From Paenibacillus rubinfantis (GTDB lineage: Bacteria; Bacillota; Bacilli; Paenibacillales; Paenibacillaceae): a stretch of 64,000 bases of DNA. The position numbers were made by a program, and so were the translations under genes. How positions within the stretch are numbered: the first letter of the stretch is position 1; each line of letters opens with the position of its first letter. Shown piece after piece: positions 33,606-42,111 of this stretch. The notes under the pieces are model-generated. The model did no database searches, was not told the origin of the DNA, and saw only the letters and a list, made by a program, of their open reading frames with translations. The DNA is taken from the NCBI RefSeq assembly GCF_001486505.1, contig NZ_LN909066.1, positions 786,452 to 850,451 of the forward strand, written 5' to 3'.

Positions 33606-34271
33606 TCAGCCAATCCCGTAAGCTTCCAGAATCCCGCCTAACGTGAGAAGTGACGTATCGGCAACCCGATACTTCGCTTCGCTCAAAGCATCCGGCGATC
33701 CGATCCCGACCGAAAACATGCCGGCAGCGTTGATGGCTTCGATGCCGGCTGCCGAGTCTTCCACGCCGATGCACGTTTCGTACGGTAGCCCGAAATGATC
33801 TGCAGCGTTGACGAACGTTTCGGGATGCGGTTTGCCGAAGCGGATTTGACCGGCGTCGACGATATAATCGAACGCATCGGCCAGGCCGAGCCGCTCCAGA
33901 ACAAGCTTGGCGTTCCGGCTTGCCGAGCCCAAAGCGAGCAGAATATTGGCGCTCCGGATCTCGTTCAGCAACCCGTCGATCCCCGGCAGCCGATCGCTCG
34001 GCCGGATCGTTTCAATCAGTTCCTGATACAACGCGTTCTTTTGGGTTGCCCACTGTTCTTTTTCACCCGGGGATAGGTGCAACGGACGGGGAGCGGCCGC
34101 GAGAATCCGTTCCAGCGACTCCATCCGGCTCACTCCCTTCAGCCGTTCATTCAGAGCGCGGTCAACCGGGATGCCAAGCTGTTCCCCAATTTGCTTCCAA
34201 GCCAGGTAGTGGAACTCCGCCGTGTCCGTGAGGACGCCGTCCAGATCAAAAATGAATGCCTTCGGTTGCAT
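33606..34271 (-). CDS. pgmB: Beta-phosphoglucomutase (HAD superfamily)
   Basis: This 221-residue phosphatase-fold enzyme converts beta-glucose 1-phosphate to glucose 6-phosphate. The start FIFDLDGVLTDTAEFHYLAW carries nucleophile Asp9 and acid/base Asp11, and the cap helix region KGVSRMESLERIL is typical of PgmB. GSASRNAKLVLERLGL and GVEDSAAGIEAINAAGM are the other HAD motifs. It is the last gene of the operon, five bases after the esterase. Beta-PGM normally accompanies an inverting phosphorylase, so its presence hints that a phosphorylase acts in this pathway. Confidence 0.9.
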   Translation of the reverse strand: MQPKAFIFDLDGVLTDTAEFHYLAWKQIGEQLGIPVDRALNERLKGVSRMESLERILAAAPRPLHLSPGEKEQWATQKNALYQELIETIRPSDRLPGIDGLLNEIRSANILLALGSASRNAKLVLERLGLADAFDYIVDAGQIRFGKPHPETFVNAADHFGLPYETCIGVEDSAAGIEAINAAGMFSVGIGSPDALSEAKYRVADTSLLTLGGILEAYGIG

Positions 34272-34276
34272 GTTCC

Positions 34277-35155
34277 TTAACGTCCTCTCCCTTGCTCAAG
34301 CCATTTGGCGCTCAATTCCACCCAAGCGCCGAGGCTGAGCGAATTGACCTGCTCCTCCGGCTTGACGGTCGCATCGCCGAGCGACATGCCGTGCGGCCCT
34401 TTCTCGAATAAATGCAGTTCGCAAGGCACTTGATATTCAAACAGTTTACTAGCCAATCCAAGCAAGTCGGTAGGCAAAATGACGCTGTCTTCGTAGGTTC
34501 CCCAGATAAAGGTGCGGGGCAAATCCCCGTTCACATATTGCAGGAGATTAAGCGACCGCTCTTCCTCTTCGGTCAAATTCTCTTTGCCCATCAGGATTTC
34601 CCGGATGTTCGGGCCGCGGAAATCCGGAATTAAGCCTTTTTCCATCAACTCGATGACAAACGGCGGGGTTTCCGTCGAACGCGGCTCCAAGGTAACGGCC
34701 GGATAACCAAGAATTAACTGGTTCGGTTTGATTTGCTCCGGGGTAAGTCCAATCTCGTCGGTAATCCTTGCATCTTGATAATAAATTCCAAGGCTTAACG
34801 CTAAATTCCCACCGGCGGAAAATCCGGCGACACTGATATCGTTCGCATCCACCAGCCATTCGCCGGCCCGTTCCCGGATGATCGACATCGCCTTGGCCAG
34901 TTCGCGGAGCGCCGTCGGAAACGGGTTCTCGATCTTAACGGAATAACTCAGCACAAAGGCATGATACCCCATTCTGGCGAATGCCAGCGCCACGGGTTCT
35001 CCTTCATTTTGGGAGACGAAGGCGTATCCTCCCCCCGGACAGATCAGAACGGCAGGACGGATCAAATCTTTCCGCTCGTACTCCCCGTTTTCCTGGACGT
35101 AGGTCGTCAAGGTGGCCGAGGAATGTTCGAATAGCTTTATCGTTTCATGTATCAT
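34277..35155 (-). CDS. Alpha/beta hydrolase, acetyl-esterase type
   Basis: This 292-residue protein has the oxyanion motif VLICPGGGYAFVSQNEGEP, the nucleophile Ser113 in VAGFSAGGNLAL and His in KGPHGMSLGDAT. This pattern is that of the BD-FAE/acetyl-xylan-esterase-like group often placed with glycosidase genes. It lacks a signal peptide and acts in the cytoplasm. It lies between the GH3 and beta-PGM genes, so it may remove acetyl groups from an imported oligosaccharide before the GH3 enzyme cuts it (inference). Confidence 0.87.
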   Translation of the reverse strand: MIHETIKLFEHSSATLTTYVQENGEYERKDLIRPAVLICPGGGYAFVSQNEGEPVALAFARMGYHAFVLSYSVKIENPFPTALRELAKAMSIIRERAGEWLVDANDISVAGFSAGGNLALSLGIYYQDARITDEIGLTPEQIKPNQLILGYPAVTLEPRSTETPPFVIELMEKGLIPDFRGPNIREILMGKENLTEEEERSLNLLQYVNGDLPRTFIWGTYEDSVILPTDLLGLASKLFEYQVPCELHLFEKGPHGMSLGDATVKPEEQVNSLSLGAWVELSAKWLEQGRGR

Positions 35156-35170
35156 CGGTGTTCCTTCTTT

Positions 35171-36874
35171 CTATAATCGGGTATCCCATTTTCCGCAAAA
35201 CGGATCGACAGGACTCTTGCCTTTGAATTCCGACCGTCCCGCCAGTTTCCGCACCAGCAGGGGCAAGGTATAATCGTTAACCCCATACGTATTGATATAG
35301 GTTTTCACGCGGGGAACATCCAGCAAATGATAAGGATTTTCCGTGGAAATAAACAAGGTCGGTATGGACTCCATGTAGATCGGGACATTGATCCCCATCG
35401 GATTGATCCATTCGATGCGTACGGTGGTCTGATTCGACTTGGTCGCCAGGTTGCACAAGTAAATGACCAGATCGTATCGATCCTTCATCTCCGTAAACGA
35501 CCCCTGCAGCCCTTCGTAAACGCCGCTCGGTTCGAAACGGGTCACCTCGAAGCCTTCGGCTTCCAGAAGCGGAATGAATGACGCCGCCAGCCCATTCTCT
35601 TTGCTATAGCCAAGCGCGTTCGCTTCGCTTTCAATATCGTAGAGCAGCACCCGCTTGTAGCGGTCGCAGGTGATAGGCAGCACGCCGGGTTGTTCCTTCA
35701 CCAGCGTGATGGACCGGTCGGCGACCTGCTCGGCGATGCTCAAATGCCGCTCGTTTCTCAGAACCGCCGCCGCCGTTTCCGGGGAAGGGAGGTTGTTCTT
35801 CCGATGCAGACCTAACGAAGCCTTCAACCCGAGGATGCGCAATACGGCTTCATCCAGCCTTTCCCTTGACAGCAGGCCGGTTTCCAAGCCCCGCTTCATG
35901 AAGGCGACATCCTCCTCCAGGTTTTTGGTGAAAAGGAACATGTCGCATCCGTTTTCGATCGACTTCGGCACCAGCTCGTTCCGCGGCATCGGAATATTCA
36001 TGCCCGCCATCGTGGTCGCATCGGTCAGAATCAGGCCGTTAAAGCCAAGCTGTTCTCTCAGCAAGCCGTTCAGCAGTTCTTTGGCGAGCGAAGCCGGCAA
36101 GATCTCTTCATCCCGAAGCGACGGATCCAGCTTCTTCGAATATTCGGGCAGCGCGATATGCCCGATCATCACGGTCTTGGCGCCTTCGTCGATCAAATGC
36201 CGGTAAATGTCCCCAAACGTGCCGTCCCATTCGTCGGGGGTCAACGTGTTGACGGAGGTCACCAGATGCTGGTCCCTTTCATCTACGCCGTCCCCGGGAA
36301 AATGCTTGATGGATACGGCCATTCCCTGCTCTTGAGCCCCTTTGACATAAGCCGCGCCCATGCGCTTCACCCGCTCCGGATCGCTGCCGAAGGTTCGCGT
36401 ATTGGTAATCGGATTGCGAAAGTTAAAATCCACGTCGACGACGGGCGCGAAAGCGTAGTTCGCGCCAACGCTGCTTCCTTCCAGGGCACAAATCCGCCCC
36501 AGTTGGTAAGCAAGCTCCGTGTCGTCGGTGGCGGCAATCGCCAGATTCGAGCCGACTTTCGTACCGTCCTTCGTAATGCCCTGGCCGCCGGCTTCCAGAT
36601 TGGCCGCGATCAGCAGCGGGATTGGGGCGGAAGACTGCAGCGTGGAAACCGCAGCCATCACGCTGTCCTTATCCATCGAACGGCACATCAGCCCGCCGAC
36701 GCCGATTTCCCCGGCCAGTCTTTTTAAGAACGGCTCGTCCTGTTGATAACCAACCATAAAAAACAACTGACCGATTTTCTCATCCGTCGTCAACCCGGCT
36801 AAGGTTGATTTCACCCACTCCAAATCCTCATTACTCAGATGAAACGGCTTCTCTCTCAGCACATTGAAGTTCAT
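35171..36874 (-). CDS. GH3 family glycosidase, beta-N-acetylhexosaminidase-like
   Basis: This 567-residue GH3 enzyme has the predicted nucleophile Asp285 (LILTDATTMAGM). Unlike beta-glucosidases of the family it keeps the NagZ-like motif KHFPGDG (190-196) and the Asp201-x-His203 pair, which supplies acid catalysis in beta-N-acetylglucosaminidases. A second domain (about 390-567) follows. GH3 enzymes with this Asp-His pair include some that work as phosphorylases. With the beta-PGM gene in the operon, either hydrolysis or phosphorolysis is possible. No signal peptide: cytoplasmic. Confidence 0.85.
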   Translation of the reverse strand: MNFNVLREKPFHLSNEDLEWVKSTLAGLTTDEKIGQLFFMVGYQQDEPFLKRLAGEIGVGGLMCRSMDKDSVMAAVSTLQSSAPIPLLIAANLEAGGQGITKDGTKVGSNLAIAATDDTELAYQLGRICALEGSSVGANYAFAPVVDVDFNFRNPITNTRTFGSDPERVKRMGAAYVKGAQEQGMAVSIKHFPGDGVDERDQHLVTSVNTLTPDEWDGTFGDIYRHLIDEGAKTVMIGHIALPEYSKKLDPSLRDEEILPASLAKELLNGLLREQLGFNGLILTDATTMAGMNIPMPRNELVPKSIENGCDMFLFTKNLEEDVAFMKRGLETGLLSRERLDEAVLRILGLKASLGLHRKNNLPSPETAAAVLRNERHLSIAEQVADRSITLVKEQPGVLPITCDRYKRVLLYDIESEANALGYSKENGLAASFIPLLEAEGFEVTRFEPSGVYEGLQGSFTEMKDRYDLVIYLCNLATKSNQTTVRIEWINPMGINVPIYMESIPTLFISTENPYHLLDVPRVKTYINTYGVNDYTLPLLVRKLAGRSEFKGKSPVDPFCGKWDTRL

Positions 36875-36910
36875 CCTATATGTTTCTCCCCTCTCCCCAA
36901 GTTCGCTCTT

Positions 36911-37903
36911 CTATGCGCTCGCCTTGCTCCCGGCTTTGGCCCGGCCCAGGAATGACCGAATCCGTTCCTGATTTGTGGTAAAGGCCATGAATCCGACAAT
37001 AAACACCCCGATCACGACGCTTTGCAGGGAACTGTTGATCCCCAGCACGACCATCCCATAGGACAGGGCATTCATCCCGAGCGCTCCGGCAAAGATGCCC
37101 AGGGACAAGTTCGTGAACTGCGCCAAATACAACCCCATCAACACAGGCGCCATGGAGGAAAACATCAAGGCGGTGGAGCTCAGATTGCCGGCAGGCGAGA
37201 CCAACACGGTGGAAGCATTAAGAACGGCAGCGATGCCCAGGAGTACGCCGACCACCAAGTAGGTCAACAAGATATTTTTCTTCTCCTTCACGCCCATGTT
37301 CACCGCAAGTTTAGGATGGGCCGACAAGGATCTCGTATCGTAGCCGAATCGGGTATGGCTCAGCAAGAAGTAAAAGGCCACCATAATCAGCGCAAGCAAG
37401 ATATAGATCAAAGGAGGTCTGGCGAAGATCGTCAGATTGGCATGCATGAACAACTGGGATCCCGAACCCCCGTAGACGAGGCCGGATACGGCCTCGTACA
37501 TCATCACTACGCCGAGGGACACGATGAGGGTTGGCACCCGAATCCACAGATAGAGGAGCCCTTCCACCAGACTGAGCAGCACCGCTACACCGACGGTAAT
37601 CGCCAGCAACATCACCGGCCCCAGACCCAGATCAATCGTCAAATTGCTGCCGATAATGCCGGCAAGCATGATGATAATGCCGGGGGCGAAATCCCATCTT
37701 CCGCCGGACAGGGGCAGCGCAATGGCATAGGCCGTAATTGTCGTCAGCACGCTGCCTCTCACAATCCGGTCGAAGGCGCCGGAAGAGACGCAACCCATTT
37801 TGCCCATGAGAAGCGTCACGATCAATATAACGACATACACCGCGATCGGAAAAATGAAGGTTTTCAGCAGGTTCACTGCTTGTTTCTTAATCATGACTTG
37901 CAT
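36911..37903 (-). CDS. Rbs-type sugar ABC permease (second permease)
   Basis: This 330-residue permease of the RbsC/BPD_transp_2 family has about ten hydrophobic segments. GVKEKKNILLTYLVVGVLLGIAAVLNAS is the family's cytoplasmic loop region. It differs clearly from the other permease of the operon at 39143-40096, so the channel is probably a heterodimer as in YtfT-YjfF importers. It follows the binding-protein gene and precedes the GH3 gene by 36 bases. Confidence 0.88.
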   Translation of the reverse strand: MQVMIKKQAVNLLKTFIFPIAVYVVILIVTLLMGKMGCVSSGAFDRIVRGSVLTTITAYAIALPLSGGRWDFAPGIIIMLAGIIGSNLTIDLGLGPVMLLAITVGVAVLLSLVEGLLYLWIRVPTLIVSLGVVMMYEAVSGLVYGGSGSQLFMHANLTIFARPPLIYILLALIMVAFYFLLSHTRFGYDTRSLSAHPKLAVNMGVKEKKNILLTYLVVGVLLGIAAVLNASTVLVSPAGNLSSTALMFSSMAPVLMGLYLAQFTNLSLGIFAGALGMNALSYGMVVLGINSSLQSVVIGVFIVGFMAFTTNQERIRSFLGRAKAGSKASA

Positions 37904-37958
37904 AGTTTCACTCCATTATCCGCTTGCCCGTCAGACTTCTTCCCCAAGCAAGCATGGT

Positions 37959-39110
37959 TTAATTTCTGGCTGCCTTAATCTCGGCCAGCGTCCGGCTCGT
38001 CAGCTCCTGCAGCGAAGCCCAAGTGGCTTCGTCGTTGTACGTCAACATGACGTTCTTCAGCTCGTCGGCGGTCACCGGACCGTTTGCTTTATCCTCCGGA
38101 ATGATATAGTTTTTGAAGTCTTGGGCCTCTTCGATCGACGTCAAGGTTACATAATTGACGTAACCGTTCGGTTTCCAATCCGCGTAGGTTTTGCCGTTCA
38201 GCCGATCGTAAATTTGCGCGAACGCATTGGCGATGACCTGACCGTAGTTGTTCGTCCCGGCCATCAAGACTTTGCCGCTTTCCAGCCCCTCTTCCGTCGT
38301 GTCGTTATAGCCAAGCGCCAACAGCGGCGTCCCCGGCTTGGTGCTGTTCAGGATCGCCGGATATACGTAATCCATGCCGGAACCCATCCCGAAAATCGCA
38401 TCCACCTCGGGGTGATCGGATATCACCTTGGTAACGGCATCCACCGCATTTTCCGGAGCAAACGAGTGGAATTCGGTCGGGTAAACTGTAACCTCTCCCT
38501 GGGGATCGAGTTCTTTCATCTTATCGTTAAATCCCTTGATAATGGCAGGAGCATCAACGAAGGCGAATTCCAGGAACGACGTGATTCCGATATGTTTCGC
38601 GCCGGCAGCGTACGCCCGTTCCGCATACTTGGCCCCGAGCTCCTCCGGGTTCTCGCCGAATTGCTTGATGCCGCCCACAAAATAATCGCTGGATACCTGT
38701 TCATCAACCTCGGCAAGCGCAACCGCATAATATACGCCGGCTTCTTCGGCGAGGCTGACGCTCTGCTCCAGGGCGGTGTCATAGCCGCTGATCACAGCAT
38801 CGACCCCCGAAGCGAGCAGGTTCTCCAGGCCGCTGATATGCCCTTCTTCGCTGGTTCCCACTGTGGCATAATTAAATTTGACATTGAAGTGGTTCTCCAG
38901 ATAGGTGCAATAGGCTTTAATCTGCTGGCCTTGGAAATCCGTATAATTGTACAGCATGATTCCGATGGTATATTCCTTTTGGCTTCCGCCCTCATTCCCC
39001 TTGGCTCCGTTGCCGTTCGCTCCATTGCCCTTCCCCCCGCAGCCGGACAGAACGACGCCGACCAGCAGCATCATGGCGATCAATGCAAATCCCCACTTTT
39101 TGTAATTCAT
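37959..39110 (-). CDS. Rbs-type sugar-binding lipoprotein
   Basis: This 383-residue protein has a lipoprotein signal ending LSGC (Cys24), a Gly/Asn-rich spacer GKGNGANGNGAKGN, and a type-1 periplasmic-binding fold. The start YTIGIMLYNYTDFQGQQIKAY and the segment VDAVISGYDTALEQSVSLAEEAGVYY are typical of RbsB-like proteins. The ligand is presumably the substrate of the downstream GH3 enzyme. GGGG precedes ATG 39110. It lies between the two permease genes. Confidence 0.88.
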   Translation of the reverse strand: MNYKKWGFALIAMMLLVGVVLSGCGGKGNGANGNGAKGNEGGSQKEYTIGIMLYNYTDFQGQQIKAYCTYLENHFNVKFNYATVGTSEEGHISGLENLLASGVDAVISGYDTALEQSVSLAEEAGVYYAVALAEVDEQVSSDYFVGGIKQFGENPEELGAKYAERAYAAGAKHIGITSFLEFAFVDAPAIIKGFNDKMKELDPQGEVTVYPTEFHSFAPENAVDAVTKVISDHPEVDAIFGMGSGMDYVYPAILNSTKPGTPLLALGYNDTTEEGLESGKVLMAGTNNYGQVIANAFAQIYDRLNGKTYADWKPNGYVNYVTLTSIEEAQDFKNYIIPEDKANGPVTADELKNVMLTYNDEATWASLQELTSRTLAEIKAARN

Positions 39111-39142
39111 CGATTTTACCCCTTTTCTTTATTTGGATTGGT

Positions 39143-40096
39143 TTATCTGGGCATAACCTCGCCGGCGGGCCTCCGCAGAAGCAAAAACACAACGATGAGG
39201 AAAATCATCCCCTTAACCAGTGAAACTACTTCGGGCGGCACGCCCACCATAACCAAACCGTTATTCAACAGCACCAACGTAATGCTGCCGACAAACGCGG
39301 AACTCATTCGGGAACGGCTCCCTCCGTTTAACGCCATTCCCCCGAGAATGAGCGCGACGATGACGTCCATCTCCAGGCCCATCCCCGTATTCTCGCTGAT
39401 AACCGCCGAGCGGGACAAGGAGAGAACCGAGGCGAGCCCGACCAGAACGCCCGCGAACAGATAGGCGATCACCTTGATCCGCTTCACCCGCACGCCGCTC
39501 TGCGAAGCGGCCAGCGGATTATCGCCGATCGCTTTGTTTTGTTTGCCGACAGGCGTCAAGTGAAACAGCACATAGCCGACCGCCCCCACCAGCACCATAA
39601 TCGCAACGAGCAGCGGCACGTTCCTCCCCAACTCTCTTAAGGGGCCGGCGTCGGCCAAAGCAACTTTGGTCACCGAGGTCGACACCTGATAAGTCACGAT
39701 CCCCCTGCCTGCGATCATCACCGCAAGCGAAGCGATCGCAGCCATCAGACCGAATTGGTTGGCGATCAGCACATTTAGCCCATAACAGACGACGGAGACC
39801 AAGATCGCCACAAGAATTCCAACCGCCAATGGGGCTCCCGCATTCATCGTGTAAATGGCGGCCATCGAGCTTAACGCGAGAACTGCCCCTACCGAAACGT
39901 CCATTCCGCCATGCGAGAAAATGAAGATGATGCCGACCGATATCGTGAACAAAATGACGAGCTGCTTAAGGATCGTGCGCAGGTTGAATTCGGACAACAA
40001 GGCACCGTCCGTCATCAACGCGAACACCAGCAGCACCAGCACCAGCCCGGCATATTGGATCAGCGCGCTCTGATGGTTCCTAATAAATGATTTCAT
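39143..40096 (-). CDS. Rbs-type sugar ABC permease (first permease)
   Basis: This 317-residue RbsC-family permease has 8-10 hydrophobic segments and the family motif FIFSHGGMDVSVGAVLALSSM near residue 60, then GVRVKRIKVIAYLFAGVLVGLASVLSLSRS and ALILGGMALNGGSRSRMSSAFVG. It lies 19 bases after the ATPase gene. It forms the channel with the second permease at 36911-37903. Confidence 0.92.
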   Translation of the reverse strand: MKSFIRNHQSALIQYAGLVLVLLVFALMTDGALLSEFNLRTILKQLVILFTISVGIIFIFSHGGMDVSVGAVLALSSMAAIYTMNAGAPLAVGILVAILVSVVCYGLNVLIANQFGLMAAIASLAVMIAGRGIVTYQVSTSVTKVALADAGPLRELGRNVPLLVAIMVLVGAVGYVLFHLTPVGKQNKAIGDNPLAASQSGVRVKRIKVIAYLFAGVLVGLASVLSLSRSAVISENTGMGLEMDVIVALILGGMALNGGSRSRMSSAFVGSITLVLLNNGLVMVGVPPEVVSLVKGMIFLIVVFLLLRRPAGEVMPR

Positions 40097-40115
40097 TTCT
40101 TTCTCACCGCCTTGC

Positions 40116-41636
40116 CTAAATCATGTAGTCGATCAGCATGGATTCGCTCAAATTTTCTTCGCGCTGGAATTCCTTATTGATCTTTCCGTCTTTCATGATC
40201 AGAATCCGGTCGCTCATTCCGATCAATTCCGGGAGTTCCTCCGAAATGATCAAAATGGCGTATCCCTGCTGTTTGAGCGTATAGAGCAGCTGGTACATCG
40301 TCGTCTTCACGCCGACGTCGACGCCGCGGGTCGGACTGTCGAGGATCAGGATTTTAGAATCGTTTCCGATCCATTTTCCGAAGGAAACCTTCTGCTTGTT
40401 CCCTCCCGACAATTCCCCGACCCGTTGATTCATTCCGCTTGCCTTGATGTTCAATTCCTCGATTTGCTTCCGGGCGAATTTCTTCTCCGCTCCAGGCAAG
40501 ACAAGACCGAACCGGGTCAGCTTGCCGAGGGCGGAGAGCACGAGATTCTCCTTGATCGAAGCTTCCATGATCAGCGTTTCCCGGTCCCGATCCTTGGATA
40601 CGTAGCCAACCCGATGGGCGATCGCCGTTTGTACGTCTCTCACCGCATGCGGCAGAAAGATCCCGTCATCGTTCTCCCCATAGACGTTGACTTCCCCCTG
40701 CTCCGGCTTCATCTCGCCGAAGATCACCTTGCCTACCTCGTGCATCCCGCTGCCCGATAAACCGCCGATACCTAAGATTTCCCCTTGGTACAGCTCGAGA
40801 CAGATGTCATGAAGCGTATCGGTATGGACGCCGTTCATGCGAACCATCACCTGCTCCCCGCGCGAGGAATCGGTATCACTTCGATAGTAGTTTCCTTCAA
40901 TCACCCGGCCGACCATCGACTGTTTGATATGGTTTTCCTCGAAATCGGACCGCTCGATCGTCGTGATCAAATCGCCGTCCCGCATCACGGTCAACGCATC
41001 GCAAACCTCCATCAACTCGGGAAGATCATGAGAGATGAACAGAACCGCCTTATTCCGGTCGCGCAGCTTGCGCATCAAGCGATGGATCAGCATTCTTCCG
41101 TCATGCGACAATGCGGTTGTCGTCTCGTCGACAATGAACAACTCCGGGTCGTGATACAAGGCTCTGGCGATCTCGACCAGCTTCCGCTGCTCGAAGCTTA
41201 GCATTGATGCCGGCTGCGAGACGTCCACCTCGCCGAATTCGACAAGCGCGAGCGCTTTCTCCGCCTCCTGACGCATCCGCTTGCGATCGACGAACCCGTT
41301 CCGGACGAACCGGCTCTCGTCTCCCAGAAAAATATTTTCCGCAATCGACAACGGGCCGATGGTTCCGGTCTCCTGCACGATCATGGAGATCTTTCTGGCC
41401 CGGGCATCCAGCGGGTTTCTGGGAGCATACGGCTCCCCTTCGACATAAATGTTCCCCTCCGTCTTCGGAAGCAGACCGCTGATCATGGCGGAGATGGTTG
41501 ATTTTCCCGAGCCGTTCTCACCGATCAGCCCGCGGATTTCGCCGCGATAAATTTTCATGCTGACCCGATTCACGGCAACGACCTCATTAAATCTCTTCAC
41601 GATGTTTCTGGTTTCTAAATAAACGGGTTTGTCCAT
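40116..41636 (-). CDS. Rbs-type sugar ABC ATPase (two nucleotide-binding domains)
   Basis: This 506-residue protein carries two ATPase domains. The first has Walker A GENGSGKSTISAMISG and signature LSFEQRKLVEIARALYHDPELFIVDE; note that the signature is not the full LSGGQ. The second has the signature ELSGGNKQKVSFGKWIGNDSKILILDSPTRGVDVG, while its Walker A (GGLSGSGMHEVGK) is degenerate, as in RbsA/MglA proteins. It powers the importer made of the two permeases and lipoprotein encoded downstream. First gene of the operon, with AGGAAGG before ATG 41636. Confidence 0.93.
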   Translation of the reverse strand: MDKPVYLETRNIVKRFNEVVAVNRVSMKIYRGEIRGLIGENGSGKSTISAMISGLLPKTEGNIYVEGEPYAPRNPLDARARKISMIVQETGTIGPLSIAENIFLGDESRFVRNGFVDRKRMRQEAEKALALVEFGEVDVSQPASMLSFEQRKLVEIARALYHDPELFIVDETTTALSHDGRMLIHRLMRKLRDRNKAVLFISHDLPELMEVCDALTVMRDGDLITTIERSDFEENHIKQSMVGRVIEGNYYRSDTDSSRGEQVMVRMNGVHTDTLHDICLELYQGEILGIGGLSGSGMHEVGKVIFGEMKPEQGEVNVYGENDDGIFLPHAVRDVQTAIAHRVGYVSKDRDRETLIMEASIKENLVLSALGKLTRFGLVLPGAEKKFARKQIEELNIKASGMNQRVGELSGGNKQKVSFGKWIGNDSKILILDSPTRGVDVGVKTTMYQLLYTLKQQGYAILIISEELPELIGMSDRILIMKDGKINKEFQREENLSESMLIDYMI

Positions 41637-42111
41637 GTTTACCTTCCTTTAAGTGCGTGTTCAAAAGTGCATGTTAAAAAAGTCAACCTCTATTCCTTGA
41701 TATCGCTTTCTTCCCGCAGCCCCAGTGTAACATGATTCAAGGATGGGCTATAACTGATCCATTTATCTTCATTAGGGCAAATATTTAACCAATCTTCTGC
41801 GCCAAACCTTCTGAATCAAAGCAGAAAGTTAAATAATCCACCTTGGAACAAGCCGTGAAAAACAAAAAAACACGGCGTAAAATCACGTTCATCTCGTTGC
41901 AGCCCGTGCCCCTCGCGTATTCGGGACAAATCATTTTAGCATAGAGAAGGACAAATAATAACTATAGTTTTTATCCTGAATAGAGCAAAATTTTAACCTA
42001 AACATTGATTTTCCAACATTTCACTCTTTAGTATTGTGGATTACATTAATATTTAGTACACTCTGGAAAAAGCAATAAATTAAAAAAACACCCATCAAGG
42101 AGTGCTTGACC
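41637..42111. other. 475-base divergent control region with a 14-bp tandem repeat
   Basis: This gap separates the Rbs-type operon from the AraC-GH39 gene and contains no gene. Two adjacent 14-bp units, AAGTGCGTGTTCAA (41651-41664) and AAGTGCATGTTAAA (41665-41678), agree at 12 of 14 bases and lie directly before the ATPase gene. GCCGTG (near 41858) and CACGGC (near 41876) enclose an A-rich loop. The part nearest the AraC gene is AT-rich, with several possible -10 boxes but no convincing complete promoter. It is the likely binding region of the AraC-GH39 protein. Confidence 0.45.

Noticed and set aside
37800..39464. 554-codon open frame on the plus strand
   Set aside because: It runs opposite an Rbs-type permease and binding-protein gene whose motifs are clear; the plus-strand product resembles nothing and has no ribosome site.
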